64,000 bases of DNA from Sulfitobacter sp. S223 (lineage in GTDB: Bacteria > Pseudomonadota > Alphaproteobacteria > Rhodobacterales > Rhodobacteraceae): contig NZ_CP083560.1 of assembly GCF_025143825.1 (NCBI RefSeq), forward strand, positions 1,302,001 through 1,366,000. Reading direction: 5' to 3'. Both the position numbers and the translations under genes were made by a program. Shown here piece after piece: positions 35,380 to 44,422 of this stretch (position 1 is the stretch's first letter; the number at the start of each line of letters is the position of its first letter). Under the pieces are notes generated by a model. It was not told the DNA's origin. It worked only from the letters and a program-made list of their open reading frames with translations, and ran no database searches.

Positions 35380-38300
35380 TTATTCCAGCTCTACCAGCAG
35401 GTCCTTGGCGTCGATCTGTCCGCCAGGAACGACATGCACAGCTTTGACGACCGCATCACGTTCGGCATGCAGGCCTGTCTCCATCTTCATCGCTTCGATG
35501 GTTAGCAGCAAGTCGCCTGCTTTCACAGCAGCTCCGACTACGGCCCCGACAGACGCTACAACACCCGGCATCGGTGCACCGATGTGGTTGGGGTTGCCTG
35601 TTTCCGCTTTGGGGCGCTGTGCGGTGGTGGCTTTAACCAGACGGTTCGGCACGCGGATCACGCGTGGCTGACCGTTCAATTCAAAGAACACCTTCACTTC
35701 GCCATCCTCATTGGTATCGCCAATGGCCTGCAGGCGGATTTCCAGTGTCTTTCCGGGGTCGATTTCAGCAGAGATTTCTTGACTGGCTTCCATACCGTAG
35801 AAGAACGTTGGCGTCGGCAGCGTGCGCACGGGCCCATATGTGGCATGGCGGCTCATGTAATCGGTGTAGACCTTTGGATACATCAGGTAGCCTGCAAGAT
35901 CTTCGTCATCAATCACCGCGCCGTCAAATTGGGCCGACAGCTCCTCGCGCACTGATTCTAGATCAACAGGCGCCAAATGTGCGCCGGGGCGTTCCAGATT
36001 GGGTTTTTCGTCCTTAAGAACCTTTTTCACAATTGTATCGGGAAAGCCGCCGGGAGGTTGGCCCAGATTGCCGCGCATCATGTCGATGACAGAATCGGGG
36101 AAGGACACATCGGTAGCAGGGTCTTCGACCTGCGCGCGCGTCAGCCCTTGGGACACCATCATCAGCGCCATATCACCCACAACCTTCGAGCTTGGCGTTA
36201 CCTTAACGATATCGCCGAACATCTGGTTCACATCGCGGTAGGTGCGTGCCACTTCGGGCCAGCGGTCATCAAGGCCAAGGCTTGCGGCCTGCGCCTTGAG
36301 GTTGGTGAACTGCCCGCCTGGCATCTCGTGCAGATAAACCTCGGAGGAGGGCGCCTGCATGCCTGTCTCGAAAGCGGCGTACTGGTGGCGTACTTCTTCC
36401 CAATAGTCTGAAACTTCTCGGACAGCGGTCATATCAAGACCGGTGTCACGATCGGTGTGGCGCAGCGCCTCAACCACCGATCCCAGCGTCGCCTGAGACG
36501 TATTGCCCGAAAACGCATCCATCGCGCAGTCAACAGCGTCCACGCCTGCTTCGCTGGCCGCCAGAATTGTCGCGCAGGCAATGCCTGCTGTGTCATGGGT
36601 GTGGAAGTGCAGCGGCAATCCAACCTCTGACTTCAGCGCGGTTACAAGCTGGCGCGCCTGTGCGGGTTTTAAAAGACCTGCCATGTCCTTGAGGCCAAGC
36701 ACATGGGCGCCTGCCGCTTTCAGTTCCTTGCCCATCGCGACATAGTATTTCAGATCGTATTTGGCGCGGTCAGGATCGAAAATATCGCCAGTATAGCAGA
36801 TCGTGCCCTCACAGACTTTGCCTGCGTCAATCACGGCATCCATGGCTACACGCATGTTCTCCACCCAGTTGAGGCTGTCGAAAACGCGGAATACATCCAC
36901 GCCGGAAGTCGCGGCGGTTTTGACAAAGTGTTGGACCACATTGTCAGGGTAGTTGGTGTAGCCGACGCCGTTTGAGGCACGCAAAAGCATTTGCGTCATG
37001 ATGTTCGGCATCCGTTCGCGAATGTCGCGCAGGCGCTGCCACGGACATTCCTGCAAGAACCGGTAGGCCACGTCAAAGGTCGCGCCGCCCCAGCATTCGA
37101 CAGAAAACAGTGTGGGCAGATTGGCAGCGTAGGCAGGGGCAACCTTGATCATGTCGTGGCTACGCATACGGGTGGCAAGCAGGCTTTGGTGCCCGTCGCG
37201 CATGGTTGTGTCTGTGATCAAAAGCTGGCGCTGCTGGCTCATCCAGTCGGCCACAGCTTGCGGGCCTTTCTGCTCTAACAGGTTGCGGGTACCCATCATC
37301 GGCTCTGCGCGGCTTACGGGTGGTAGTGGCGCACGGGTTGCGTGGGCGGGCAGGGGTTTGTCTTTGGTCTCGGGGTGACCATTGACGGTAATATCGGCGA
37401 TGTAGGTCAACACCTTGGTGCCACGGTCCTTGCGCGCGGCGAACTGGAACAGCTCGGGCGTCTCGTCAATGAATTTGGTGTGGTAGGTGTTGTTCAGGAA
37501 CGTCGGGTGCTTCAACAGGTTCTCAACGAAGGCAATGTTCGTGCTAACGCCTCTGATGCGGAATTCGCGCAGAGCGCGGTCCATGCGTGCGATCGCCAGT
37601 TCGGGCGTTTGCGCCTTTGCCGTTACCTTGACCAACAGGCTGTCATAATAGCGCGTGATGACGCCGCCGGAATAGGCGGTGCCGCCGTCCAGACGGATGC
37701 CCATGCCGGTGGCCTCACGAAACGCAGTGATCCGGCCATAGTCGGGAATGAAGTTATTGAGCGGGTCTTCTGTGGTAATGCGGGTTTGCAGGGCGTGACC
37801 ATATAGCTGGACATCAGCCTGACTGGCCTTTCCGGTGGCCTCGGCAATTGTTTTGCCCTCGGAGATCAGGATTTGCGCCTGCACAATATCGATGCCAGTC
37901 ACCTCCTCGGTCACTGTGTGTTCAACCTGTACCCGCGGATTCACCTCGATGAAAAAGAACTCCTCGGTCTCCATATCCATCAGGAACTCTACGGTGCCGG
38001 CACATTCATAGCTGACATGGTCACAGATTTTGCGACCCAGCTCACAAACATGGGCGCGTTGCTCTTCGGTCAGGTAGGGGGCGGGCGCACGCTCCACCAC
38101 CTTCTGGTTGCGCCGCTGGACCGAGCAGTCACGCTCATACAGATGGTAGATATCGCCGTGACGGTCGCCAAGGATCTGTACCTCGACGTGCCGTGCCTTG
38201 AGGATCATCTTTTCAAGATAGCCCTCGCCGTTGCCAAAGGCGGCTTCGGCCTCGCGGCGGCCCTCACGAATTTTTTCTTCCAGTTCTTCCTCGTTGTAGA

Positions 38301-38820
38301 TCGGACGCATCCCGCGCCCGCCGCCGCCCCATGACGCCTTGAGCATCAGCGGATAGCCGACGTCTGCCGCTTCTTTCTTGATCGCGGCCATATCGTCGCC
38401 CAGAACCTCTGTGGCGGGGATAACGGGCACGCCAGCCTCTATCGCCACGCGCCGCGCCGAAGCCTTATCGCCAAGCGCGCGCATGGTTTCCGCCTTGGGG
38501 CCGATGAAGGTGATGCCGTTTTGAACGCAGGCATCGACGAAATCAGGATTCTCCGAAAGCAATCCATAACCGGGGTGAATAGCATCTGCGCCACAGTCTT
38601 TTGCCACGCGTATCATTTCGTCGATGCTAAGATAGGCTGCGACGGGGCCAAGCCCCGCACCGATGCGGTAAGCCTCATCTGCCTTGAAGCGGTGTAGCCC
38701 CAGTTTGTCTTCTTCAGCAAACACGGCGACGGTTGTTTTACCCATCTCATTGGCCGCACGCATGATGCGAATGGCGATCTCGCCACGGTTCGCGATGAGG
38801 ATTTTGCTGAATTCGGTCAT
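35380..38820 (-). CDS. pyc: Pyruvate carboxylase
   Basis: Pyc makes oxaloacetate from pyruvate, bicarbonate and ATP, an anaplerotic step. The 1146-residue protein has biotin carboxylase (KILIANRGEIAIRI at the start; ATP loop KASWGGGGRGM), a carboxyltransferase TIM barrel (TTMRDGHQSL at about 555), and a C-terminal biotinyl domain with LTIEAMKMETGL carrying the target lysine. All three domains are full length. ATG at 38820 is chosen because the protein then begins with the family's usual MTEFSKILIANRGE; a longer frame adds a cysteine-rich leader without support. Confidence 0.96.
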   Translation of the reverse strand: MTEFSKILIANRGEIAIRIMRAANEMGKTTVAVFAEEDKLGLHRFKADEAYRIGAGLGPVAAYLSIDEMIRVAKDCGADAIHPGYGLLSENPDFVDACVQNGITFIGPKAETMRALGDKASARRVAIEAGVPVIPATEVLGDDMAAIKKEAADVGYPLMLKASWGGGGRGMRPIYNEEELEEKIREGRREAEAAFGNGEGYLEKMILKARHVEVQILGDRHGDIYHLYERDCSVQRRNQKVVERAPAPYLTEEQRAHVCELGRKICDHVSYECAGTVEFLMDMETEEFFFIEVNPRVQVEHTVTEEVTGIDIVQAQILISEGKTIAEATGKASQADVQLYGHALQTRITTEDPLNNFIPDYGRITAFREATGMGIRLDGGTAYSGGVITRYYDSLLVKVTAKAQTPELAIARMDRALREFRIRGVSTNIAFVENLLKHPTFLNNTYHTKFIDETPELFQFAARKDRGTKVLTYIADITVNGHPETKDKPLPAHATRAPLPPVSRAEPMMGTRNLLEQKGPQAVADWMSQQRQLLITDTTMRDGHQSLLATRMRSHDMIKVAPAYAANLPTLFSVECWGGATFDVAYRFLQECPWQRLRDIRERMPNIMTQMLLRASNGVGYTNYPDNVVQHFVKTAATSGVDVFRVFDSLNWVENMRVAMDAVIDAGKVCEGTICYTGDIFDPDRAKYDLKYYVAMGKELKAAGAHVLGLKDMAGLLKPAQARQLVTALKSEVGLPLHFHTHDTAGIACATILAASEAGVDAVDCAMDAFSGNTSQATLGSVVEALRHTDRDTGLDMTAVREVSDYWEEVRHQYAAFETGMQAPSSEVYLHEMPGGQFTNLKAQAASLGLDDRWPEVARTYRDVNQMFGDIVKVTPSSKVVGDMALMMVSQGLTRAQVEDPATDVSFPDSVIDMMRGNLGQPPGGFPDTIVKKVLKDEKPNLERPGAHLAPVDLESVREELSAQFDGAVIDDEDLAGYLMYPKVYTDYMSRHATYGPVRTLPTPTFFYGMEASQEISAEIDPGKTLEIRLQAIGDTNEDGEVKVFFELNGQPRVIRVPNRLVKATTAQRPKAETGNPNHIGAPMPGVVASVGAVVGAAVKAGDLLLTIEAMKMETGLHAERDAVVKAVHVVPGGQIDAKDLLVELE

Positions 38821-39009
38821 GGAGAAGCCTTTGCAGTTGCGCATATCCGGCAATTTGTAGCCACAACCTTTGCAGTGCCGCAATGCGTGTCATTGGGTAG
38901 AAGCGGTATTTAGCTTCAGTTCCTCGTCAGAATTCCAAAAACGGCTGCAAAAGCGTCTTTTACGACTGTGGCAAGGATGCGTGGGCGACCCGATGCTCTC
39001 GAAATCGCG

Positions 39010-40152
39010 TCAATTCGAAAGCGAAATAGGCTCAGGCAGGTCTTTTAATGTGCGCGCGCCGATCTGGCCCATATTGGAGGCCATATCCTTGGCCAGAATG
39101 TCGATCAGGTGGTCAACACCTTTTGGCCCCAAGGCCCCTAACGCAAAGTGGAATGCGCGCCCCAGCATGACAAAGTCAGCGCCAAGCGCCAATGCGCGCA
39201 GAATGTCCAACCCGCCTTCGATCCCGCTATCAAAGACCAGCGGCAACTTGGTCGCGGCGCGGATGTCGGGCAATGCTTCTATCGCGGCGGGGGCGCCGTC
39301 AAACTGTCGGCCAGCGTGGTTAGAGACCCAAATACCGTCGGCGCCCAATGCTTCCAGCTTTGTGGCGTCTTCGGCGCGCAGCACGCCCTTTATCAAGAAA
39401 TTGCCGTCCCATTCGTCGCGCAGCCAGTTCACATATTCCCAGTCCGGCGCTGTGCGCAGCAGGTAGCCCACATGCGCGGTCGGCGACAGACCGTCTGTGG
39501 CCGCGTTTGCGTATTTGTCCAAGCCGCGCATATGCGGCATGCCGCGCTGGGCCATGCCCATGGCCCAAGCAGGACGCATCGCTACCTGCGCCAAAAGGCG
39601 CGGGGTCAGCCGTGGTGGATTGGTGAGCCCAGAGCGGACTTGTCGTTCGCGGCGGCTGGCGACGGGGACATCGACAGTAAGGATTAGCGTGGAAAACCCT
39701 GCTGCCTTCGCGCGTGCGAGCATATCGCGGCGGATTTCCGCATCACGGGGCGGATACATCTGGAACCATGCGTGTTCGCCCAGATGTGGTGCGATATCTT
39801 CGGGGCTTTGGGTGGCGACTGTGGATATGCTATAAGGTATGCCAGCGCGCGCACCCGCGCGGGCCAGATGGCCCTCTGCGTCGGGCCACATCAGGCCAGA
39901 CATGCCAATCGGCGCGATGCCAAAAGGCAGGGGCATGTCGTGCCCCAGAAAGTTTGTCGAAAGATCGGGCGTGAACTCACCGTGCAGGATCGAGGGCATC
40001 ATACCCAGTTTGTCCAAGCCGATGCGGTTACGAGTCTTCGTGGCTTCGTCACCTGTCCCACTGTCCAGATATTCCCAAACGAATTTGGGAATTCGCTTTT
40101 GCGCGCGGGTGCGCAAATCACTGAGGGCGGGGTATTTTGAATGCAGATCCAT
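39010..40152 (-). CDS. lldD: FMN-dependent L-lactate dehydrogenase / alpha-hydroxyacid oxidase family
   Basis: The 380-residue TIM-barrel flavoenzyme oxidises an L-2-hydroxy acid to the 2-oxo acid and usually passes electrons to the respiratory chain. The active-site segment reads SNHAGRQFDGAPAAIEAL with catalytic histidine and arginine; the usual second glycine of SNHGGRQ is alanine. FMN-phosphate loops (DSGIEGGLDILRAL, FVMLGRAF) and early FGIAPIGMSGLMWPDAE are intact. It neighbours pyruvate carboxylase, consistent with lactate feeding pyruvate. Specificity for lactate over glycolate is not provable here. Confidence 0.85.
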   Translation of the reverse strand: MDLHSKYPALSDLRTRAQKRIPKFVWEYLDSGTGDEATKTRNRIGLDKLGMMPSILHGEFTPDLSTNFLGHDMPLPFGIAPIGMSGLMWPDAEGHLARAGARAGIPYSISTVATQSPEDIAPHLGEHAWFQMYPPRDAEIRRDMLARAKAAGFSTLILTVDVPVASRRERQVRSGLTNPPRLTPRLLAQVAMRPAWAMGMAQRGMPHMRGLDKYANAATDGLSPTAHVGYLLRTAPDWEYVNWLRDEWDGNFLIKGVLRAEDATKLEALGADGIWVSNHAGRQFDGAPAAIEALPDIRAATKLPLVFDSGIEGGLDILRALALGADFVMLGRAFHFALGALGPKGVDHLIDILAKDMASNMGQIGARTLKDLPEPISLSN

Positions 40153-40371
40153 GACAGCATTTGGCGGTCAGCGCGATGCTTTGTCCAGCACCAGTTTGCC
40201 ACTTCGCGCACCTAATCCCACAGGTCAGGGAACGCACAAGCGTGGGCATGCCAATTTTGGGTGCGCATTTTCCCTGCCCAAGGCACACTAAACCTGCCTC
40301 ATGAAAATTGATGTAGAACATAGTGCGAACGTCTCTTTAATTCCGACGGCTTTCGGACTAGTTTACCCGGC

Positions 40372-42783
40372 ATGAGCAGTTTTGATGAAAATGCCGCCTT
40401 TGAAGGCGCCTCTTTGTCCGCGCGTGCAATGGCAGCGCGTCCACAACCGTATCTTGATGGTCTGAATCCCGCACAACGTGAAGCTGTGGAAAAAATGGAC
40501 GGTCCGGTTTTGATGCTGGCGGGGGCCGGCACGGGGAAAACACGTGCGCTGACCGCACGGATTGTACATCTGCTTAACACCGGTCGCGCGCGCCCGAACG
40601 AAATTCTGGCCGTGACGTTTACGAATAAAGCCGCGCGCGAGATGAAAAATCGCGTTGGGGCCATGCTTGGCCAACCGGTTGAAGGAATGCCATGGCTCGG
40701 CACTTTCCACGCGATTTGTGTAAAGCTGCTGCGCCGCCACGCCGAACTGGTAGGATTGAAATCAAACTTCACTATTTTGGATACTGATGACCAGCTTCGT
40801 CTGCTGAAACAGTTGGTAGCCGCCGAAGGCATTGATGACAAACGTTGGCCCGCAAGGATGCTGGCAGGCATCATTGACGACTGGAAGAACCGCGCATTGA
40901 CGCCGGACAAGATACCGGCGGCGGATGCCGGGGCCTATAATCATCGCGGCCCGGAAATTTACGCCGCCTACCAGAAACGTCTGTTGGAACTGAACGCCAC
41001 TGATTTTGGTGACCTGCTGTTGCATATGGTCACGATCTTCCAGACGCATGAAGACGTGTTGAACCAGTATCAACGCTGGTTCAAATACATCCTTGTTGAC
41101 GAATATCAGGATACCAACGTCGCACAGTATCTGTGGCTGCGCCTTCTTGCGGCAGGTCACAAGAATATCTGCTGCGTGGGCGATGACGACCAGTCGATCT
41201 ATGGTTGGCGCGGCGCCGAAGTTGGCAATATCCTGCGGTTTGAAAAGGATTTTCCGGGCTCGCACGTGGTGCGTCTTGAGCAGAACTACCGTTCCACCCC
41301 GCATATCCTTGCGGCTGCTTCCGGCGTGATTGCCGGTAACGCCGGACGCTTGGGCAAGACGTTGTGGACAGAGGCAACGGACGGAGAGAAACTCCGTCTG
41401 ATCGGCCATTGGGATGGCGCTGAAGAAGCCCGCTGGATCGGAGACGAGATCGAATCGATGCAGCGCGGCACACGCGGGCTGCGCCCCTTCAGCCTTGATC
41501 ACATGGCGATTCTCGTGCGTGCATCGCACCAGATGCGCGCGTTCGAAGACCGGTTCCTGACCATCGGTTTGCCGTATCGTGTGATTGGTGGCCCGCGGTT
41601 CTACGAACGGCTCGAGATCAGGGACGCGATGGCCTACTTCCGCGTTGTGACCTCTCCTGATGATGATCTTGCGTTTGAGCGGATTGTGAACACGCCCAAG
41701 CGCGGACTTGGGGATGTGGCCCAGAAGAAAATTCAAAGCGCGGCGCGGGAAAATGGCACCAATCTTGTTGAGGGTGCACGGATTTTGCTCTCTCAGAACG
41801 GCATTGGCGGGAAGGGCGGCGCGCAACTACGGCTGCTGATAGAGGGGATCGACCGTTGGTCATCCAAGCTGCGTGGCCCGCGGATCGAAGTGAATGACGA
41901 TAGCGTGTTGGACGACGGTGGACCGGTTCGAATGGACTTTGCCCCGCCAGAGATGAGCCATGTTGAACTGGCAGAGATGATTCTGGACGAAAGCGGCTAT
42001 ACCGGTCACTGGCAGAACGACAAAACGCCCGAAGCGGCGGGGCGTCTAGAGAACATCAAAGAGCTGGTTAAGGCGCTGGATCAATTCGAGAATTTGCAGG
42101 GATTCCTTGAGCATGTCAGCCTGATCATGGACAATGAGCAGGAAAGCGAAGGGGCCAAGGTTTCTATCATGACGCTGCACGCGGCAAAGGGGTTGGAATT
42201 TCCCGCCGTGTTCCTGCCCGGTTGGGAAGATGGGTTGTTCCCCTCGCAGCGGTCGATGGATGAAAGCGGACTGAAGGGTTTGGAGGAAGAGCGGCGGCTG
42301 GCCTACGTCGGCATCACCCGCGCAGAAGAGATTTGTACCATTTCGTTTGCGGCCAACCGACAGGTATTTGGCCAGTGGCAAAACGCGATGCCGTCCAGAT
42401 TTATTGATGAACTGCCCGAACAGCATGTGGACGTGCTGACACCTCCTGGCCTTTATGGAGGTGGATACGGCGCGGCCATGCCGCAAAGCACGCTGCACGA
42501 AGCCGCGTCCGAGGCGAATGTTTACAATTCTCCGGGGTGGCGGCGTTTGCAAGCGCGTGCAGGCACGCGCGGGATGAGCCAGCCAAGCGAATCCAAAAAC
42601 GTCACCATTGATATGACTGCAACCAGCAGCTTTGTTATGGGGGAGCGGGTGTTCCACCAGAAGTTCGGCTATGGCTCTATCATCGGGATTGAAGGTGATA
42701 AACTGGAAGTCGCCTTTGAAAAAGCGGGCGACAAGAAGGTCGTTGCGCGATTCTTGACAGCTGCGGATGATGTGCCCTTCTAA
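40372..42783 (+). CDS. UvrD/PcrA-type superfamily 1 DNA helicase
   Basis: The 803-residue 3-prime to 5-prime helicase for nucleotide-excision and mismatch repair carries SF1 motifs in order: Walker A LAGAGTGKTRAL (about 47-58), DEYQDTN (motif II, about 243), GDDDQSIYGWRGA (III), LEQNYRS (IV), TLHAAKGLEFPAVFLPGWEDG (V, read as two pieces) and VGITRAEE (VI). The C-terminal tudor-like FHQKFGYGSIIGIE marks UvrD/PcrA. It is divergent from lldD with a 219-base shared region. Choice between uvrD and pcrA names is conventional. Confidence 0.93.
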   Translation: MSSFDENAAFEGASLSARAMAARPQPYLDGLNPAQREAVEKMDGPVLMLAGAGTGKTRALTARIVHLLNTGRARPNEILAVTFTNKAAREMKNRVGAMLGQPVEGMPWLGTFHAICVKLLRRHAELVGLKSNFTILDTDDQLRLLKQLVAAEGIDDKRWPARMLAGIIDDWKNRALTPDKIPAADAGAYNHRGPEIYAAYQKRLLELNATDFGDLLLHMVTIFQTHEDVLNQYQRWFKYILVDEYQDTNVAQYLWLRLLAAGHKNICCVGDDDQSIYGWRGAEVGNILRFEKDFPGSHVVRLEQNYRSTPHILAAASGVIAGNAGRLGKTLWTEATDGEKLRLIGHWDGAEEARWIGDEIESMQRGTRGLRPFSLDHMAILVRASHQMRAFEDRFLTIGLPYRVIGGPRFYERLEIRDAMAYFRVVTSPDDDLAFERIVNTPKRGLGDVAQKKIQSAARENGTNLVEGARILLSQNGIGGKGGAQLRLLIEGIDRWSSKLRGPRIEVNDDSVLDDGGPVRMDFAPPEMSHVELAEMILDESGYTGHWQNDKTPEAAGRLENIKELVKALDQFENLQGFLEHVSLIMDNEQESEGAKVSIMTLHAAKGLEFPAVFLPGWEDGLFPSQRSMDESGLKGLEEERRLAYVGITRAEEICTISFAANRQVFGQWQNAMPSRFIDELPEQHVDVLTPPGLYGGGYGAAMPQSTLHEAASEANVYNSPGWRRLQARAGTRGMSQPSESKNVTIDMTATSSFVMGERVFHQKFGYGSIIGIEGDKLEVAFEKAGDKKVVARFLTAADDVPF

Positions 42784-42786
42784 GAG

Positions 42787-43413
42787 TTATGAGGGGGGCG
42801 TGTCCGGTGCCGAACTGTCTATGATTGTGCAGGTATAAAACTTGTCTTCAATCGCCTGTTTGCGCAAATCTACCTCAAGCTTGAGAAGGTTTGCCATGCT
42901 GCTGGCGTAACACTTTGTAAGTGCTGCTTCGATTGCCTCCTGAAGAGAGTCCCGCCGTGTGGCCCAGCCGAAAGCAGTATTGCCGGACACGGAAAATGCG
43001 CGGTGTCCTTCTGTCCTGCCTTGGTAAATCCCGAATTTTTCACTGGCGCGTTTGTTTAGCGTGTTCCGAGGGATATTTACGGTGTCCATATCCGCTGGAT
43101 AGGTCACGCCCGCTAATACACATTTTCCTTCATCGGCGTACTTGTCGCAAATACGACGCGCCAGTTCAAATGCGTCCTCAAGACGATTTGCACCAGTGAA
43201 AGAGCCCCAACCTGAACCGCCTTGCTCGATGAATATGGCACCGAAATAGCGGTTTCCCTCAGCGAATTTTTCCAATCCGGCGCGTTGGTTCTGTTTCAAA
43301 GCGCCGATGTTTTCGATTTGCGTGATACCTGCCGCTTCAAACAGATGCACATCTGCGTAGGAGGGGGCCGCAACAGAAAGCCAGAAAAGGGCACAAACAC
43401 GGATGATTTTCAT
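42787..43413 (-). CDS. Exported hypothetical protein with two DUF4189-like repeats
   Basis: With ATG at 43413 the 208-residue product has a signal peptide (MKIIRVCALFWLSVAAPSYA). The mature protein seems to hold two similar units, one around FGAIFIEQGGSGWGSFTG...CDKYADEGKCVLAG and one around AFSVSGNTAFGWATRR...KCYASS...YTCTII. This resembles DUF4189 proteins, with an aromatic-glycine strand followed by paired cysteines. It is probably periplasmic. The longer frame reaching 43605 lacks a plausible start and would bury the signal peptide. Function unknown. It ends three bases after the helicase stop on the other strand. Confidence 0.65.
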   Translation of the reverse strand: MKIIRVCALFWLSVAAPSYADVHLFEAAGITQIENIGALKQNQRAGLEKFAEGNRYFGAIFIEQGGSGWGSFTGANRLEDAFELARRICDKYADEGKCVLAGVTYPADMDTVNIPRNTLNKRASEKFGIYQGRTEGHRAFSVSGNTAFGWATRRDSLQEAIEAALTKCYASSMANLLKLEVDLRKQAIEDKFYTCTIIDSSAPDTPPS

Positions 43414-43517
43414 TGGATAGCCTGCCTTTTCGCAACGTTCCTTAAACAATGATCGAAAAAGGTGGCGATTTTCCGACAGGATATAGGTTATCGCGCGGAA
43501 GCAGTTATGCCGGAAAT

Positions 43518-43693
43518 GCAAAACGGCGGACCCCAGGGAGGTGGGGGCCGCCGCTCTATAAGGTGCACCCTTCCGAATGGGAGGAGGGAAAGATGCAGCT
43601 TTCACAGCGCGGGGTCATCAGGGAGGTGAGACTCTGCCGTGCCGTCATTCCCCTGCGGATCGATGGGAGGAAAGACCCGCAGGGAATAGGGAT
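43518..43693 (-). ncRNA. Four-hairpin CCUCCC-loop (cuckoo/CcsR-type) sRNA array downstream of DUF1127
   Basis: On the minus strand, directly after the DUF1127 stop, lie four successive stem-loops, each presenting CCTCCC in its loop: 43651-43684 (8-bp stem CCCTGCGG/CCGCAGGG, loop with TTTCCTCCC), 43603-43641 (weaker stem, loop CACCTCCC), 43564-43597 (11-bp stem with G-U pairs, loop CTCCTCCC) and 43525-43552 (GC-rich stem, loop ACCTCCC, followed by TTTT as a terminator). This is the layout of the CcsR1-4 RNAs downstream of the DUF1127 gene ccaF1 (RSP_6037) in Rhodobacter sphaeroides. The loops are anti-Shine-Dalgarno-like and would pair with purine-rich leaders. Processing sites are not predictable. 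Confidence 0.82.
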
Positions 43694-43912
43694 TTATTTA
43701 ACCATTTCAGCCGCTTCAAGGGACAGGCGACGGAAGTCACCGCGCGAGAAGCCCAGATCGGCCAGATCGCGTGCTGTGAGTGTGCACAGCTCATCATATG
43801 TCTGGCGGTAAACTTTGCGCTGGCGCATCTTCAGACCGATCGCATCGAACATTGCTGCAATGCGGCGTGGCTGTGTGGATACGGTTGCGGTTGTGTCTGT
43901 GAAGTATGCCAT
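43694..43912 (-). CDS. DUF1127 (YjiS-like) small protein, CcaF1-like
   Basis: The 72-residue protein ends with the DUF1127 helix-turn region TYDELCTLTARDLADLGFSRGDF, preceded by a basic, RNA-binding-like segment (MRQRKVYRQ). In Rhodobacter sphaeroides the equivalent protein, encoded just upstream of CCUCCUCCC-motif sRNAs, binds RNA and aids sRNA maturation. Here too a four-hairpin array follows the stop codon directly. A candidate RpoH promoter lies about 40-70 bases upstream. GAGAG before the ATG is a modest ribosome site. Confidence 0.85.
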   Translation of the reverse strand: MAYFTDTTATVSTQPRRIAAMFDAIGLKMRQRKVYRQTYDELCTLTARDLADLGFSRGDFRRLSLEAAEMVK

Positions 43913-43952
43913 TGGCTCTCTTTCATCTCGATTACGTCTTGTTGTGATCAGT

Positions 43953-43980
43953 ATTTAGGGATTTGACCATTTGGTTCAAG
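43953..43980 (-). promoter_or_regulatory. Candidate RpoH-type promoter for DUF1127 and its sRNA array
   Basis: On the minus strand CTTGAA is followed after 14 bases by CCCTAAAT, matching a heat-shock sigma factor promoter (CTTGAA and CCCxTAT-like boxes). It lies 41 bases before the DUF1127 start. The CcsR locus of Rhodobacter is RpoHI/RpoHII controlled, so this is the expected type. The start site is unmapped. Confidence 0.55.
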
Positions 43981-44103
43981 ACGTAATGCTGCAATGCGGC
44001 TATGCATTTTTTGCATATGCAGAAATTTTGGTATGCGGCTGTTTCTACGCAATAATACTGACAGATTCTCACGGTTCTGTGATCGCGCGCCGGGTGCTGG
44101 AAT

Positions 44104-44230
44104 AAAAAAATGGCGACGACATCAGGGAGGAGGAAGATGTCGCCGCCTTAAAGAAAAGAGATGCCCGGGAGGAGGATGGGAACCTCTTTGATATTCAAGA
44201 AAACCATCGGGAGGATTGCTTTCATGCATT
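44104..44230 (-). ncRNA. Second, three-hairpin CCUCCC-loop sRNA array upstream of DUF1127
   Basis: Minus-strand hairpins with CCTCCC loops lie at 44199-44223 (six pairs, loop AATCCTCCCGAT), 44155-44189 (about 11 pairs, loop ATCCTCCTCCC) and 44112-44147 (12-bp stem, loop TTCCTCCTCCCT). Seven T residues follow the last, making a strong intrinsic terminator that separates this array from the DUF1127 transcript. No small protein gene precedes it, so it is transcribed alone. A loose TTGTGC...CGCTAAAA pair near 44238-44262 may be its promoter. It is the same RNA type as the array after DUF1127. Confidence 0.78.
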
Positions 44231-44422
44231 TGTTTTAGCGCTAATTGCTGCGCTTGCACAATCTTTTTTTGCGCAATGCTGCCATGCGGCATGCGCATAT
44301 GTTGGTTGTTGCTTAATATTTGTGCACAGGATTTTGGGCGAAAGTGATGACATGCCGCAGCGCCGAGACTTGCGATTTCTGTCTGATCTGCGATGTCATG
44401 CGCTGTCACAAGGAGTAGTGCG

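Noticed and set aside
43530-44220. Repeated GGGAGG as a possible CRISPR array or tandem repeat
   Set aside because: Spacing is irregular, flanks differ, and each copy lies in the loop of its own hairpin on the minus strand, which fits sRNA loops and not repeats with spacers.
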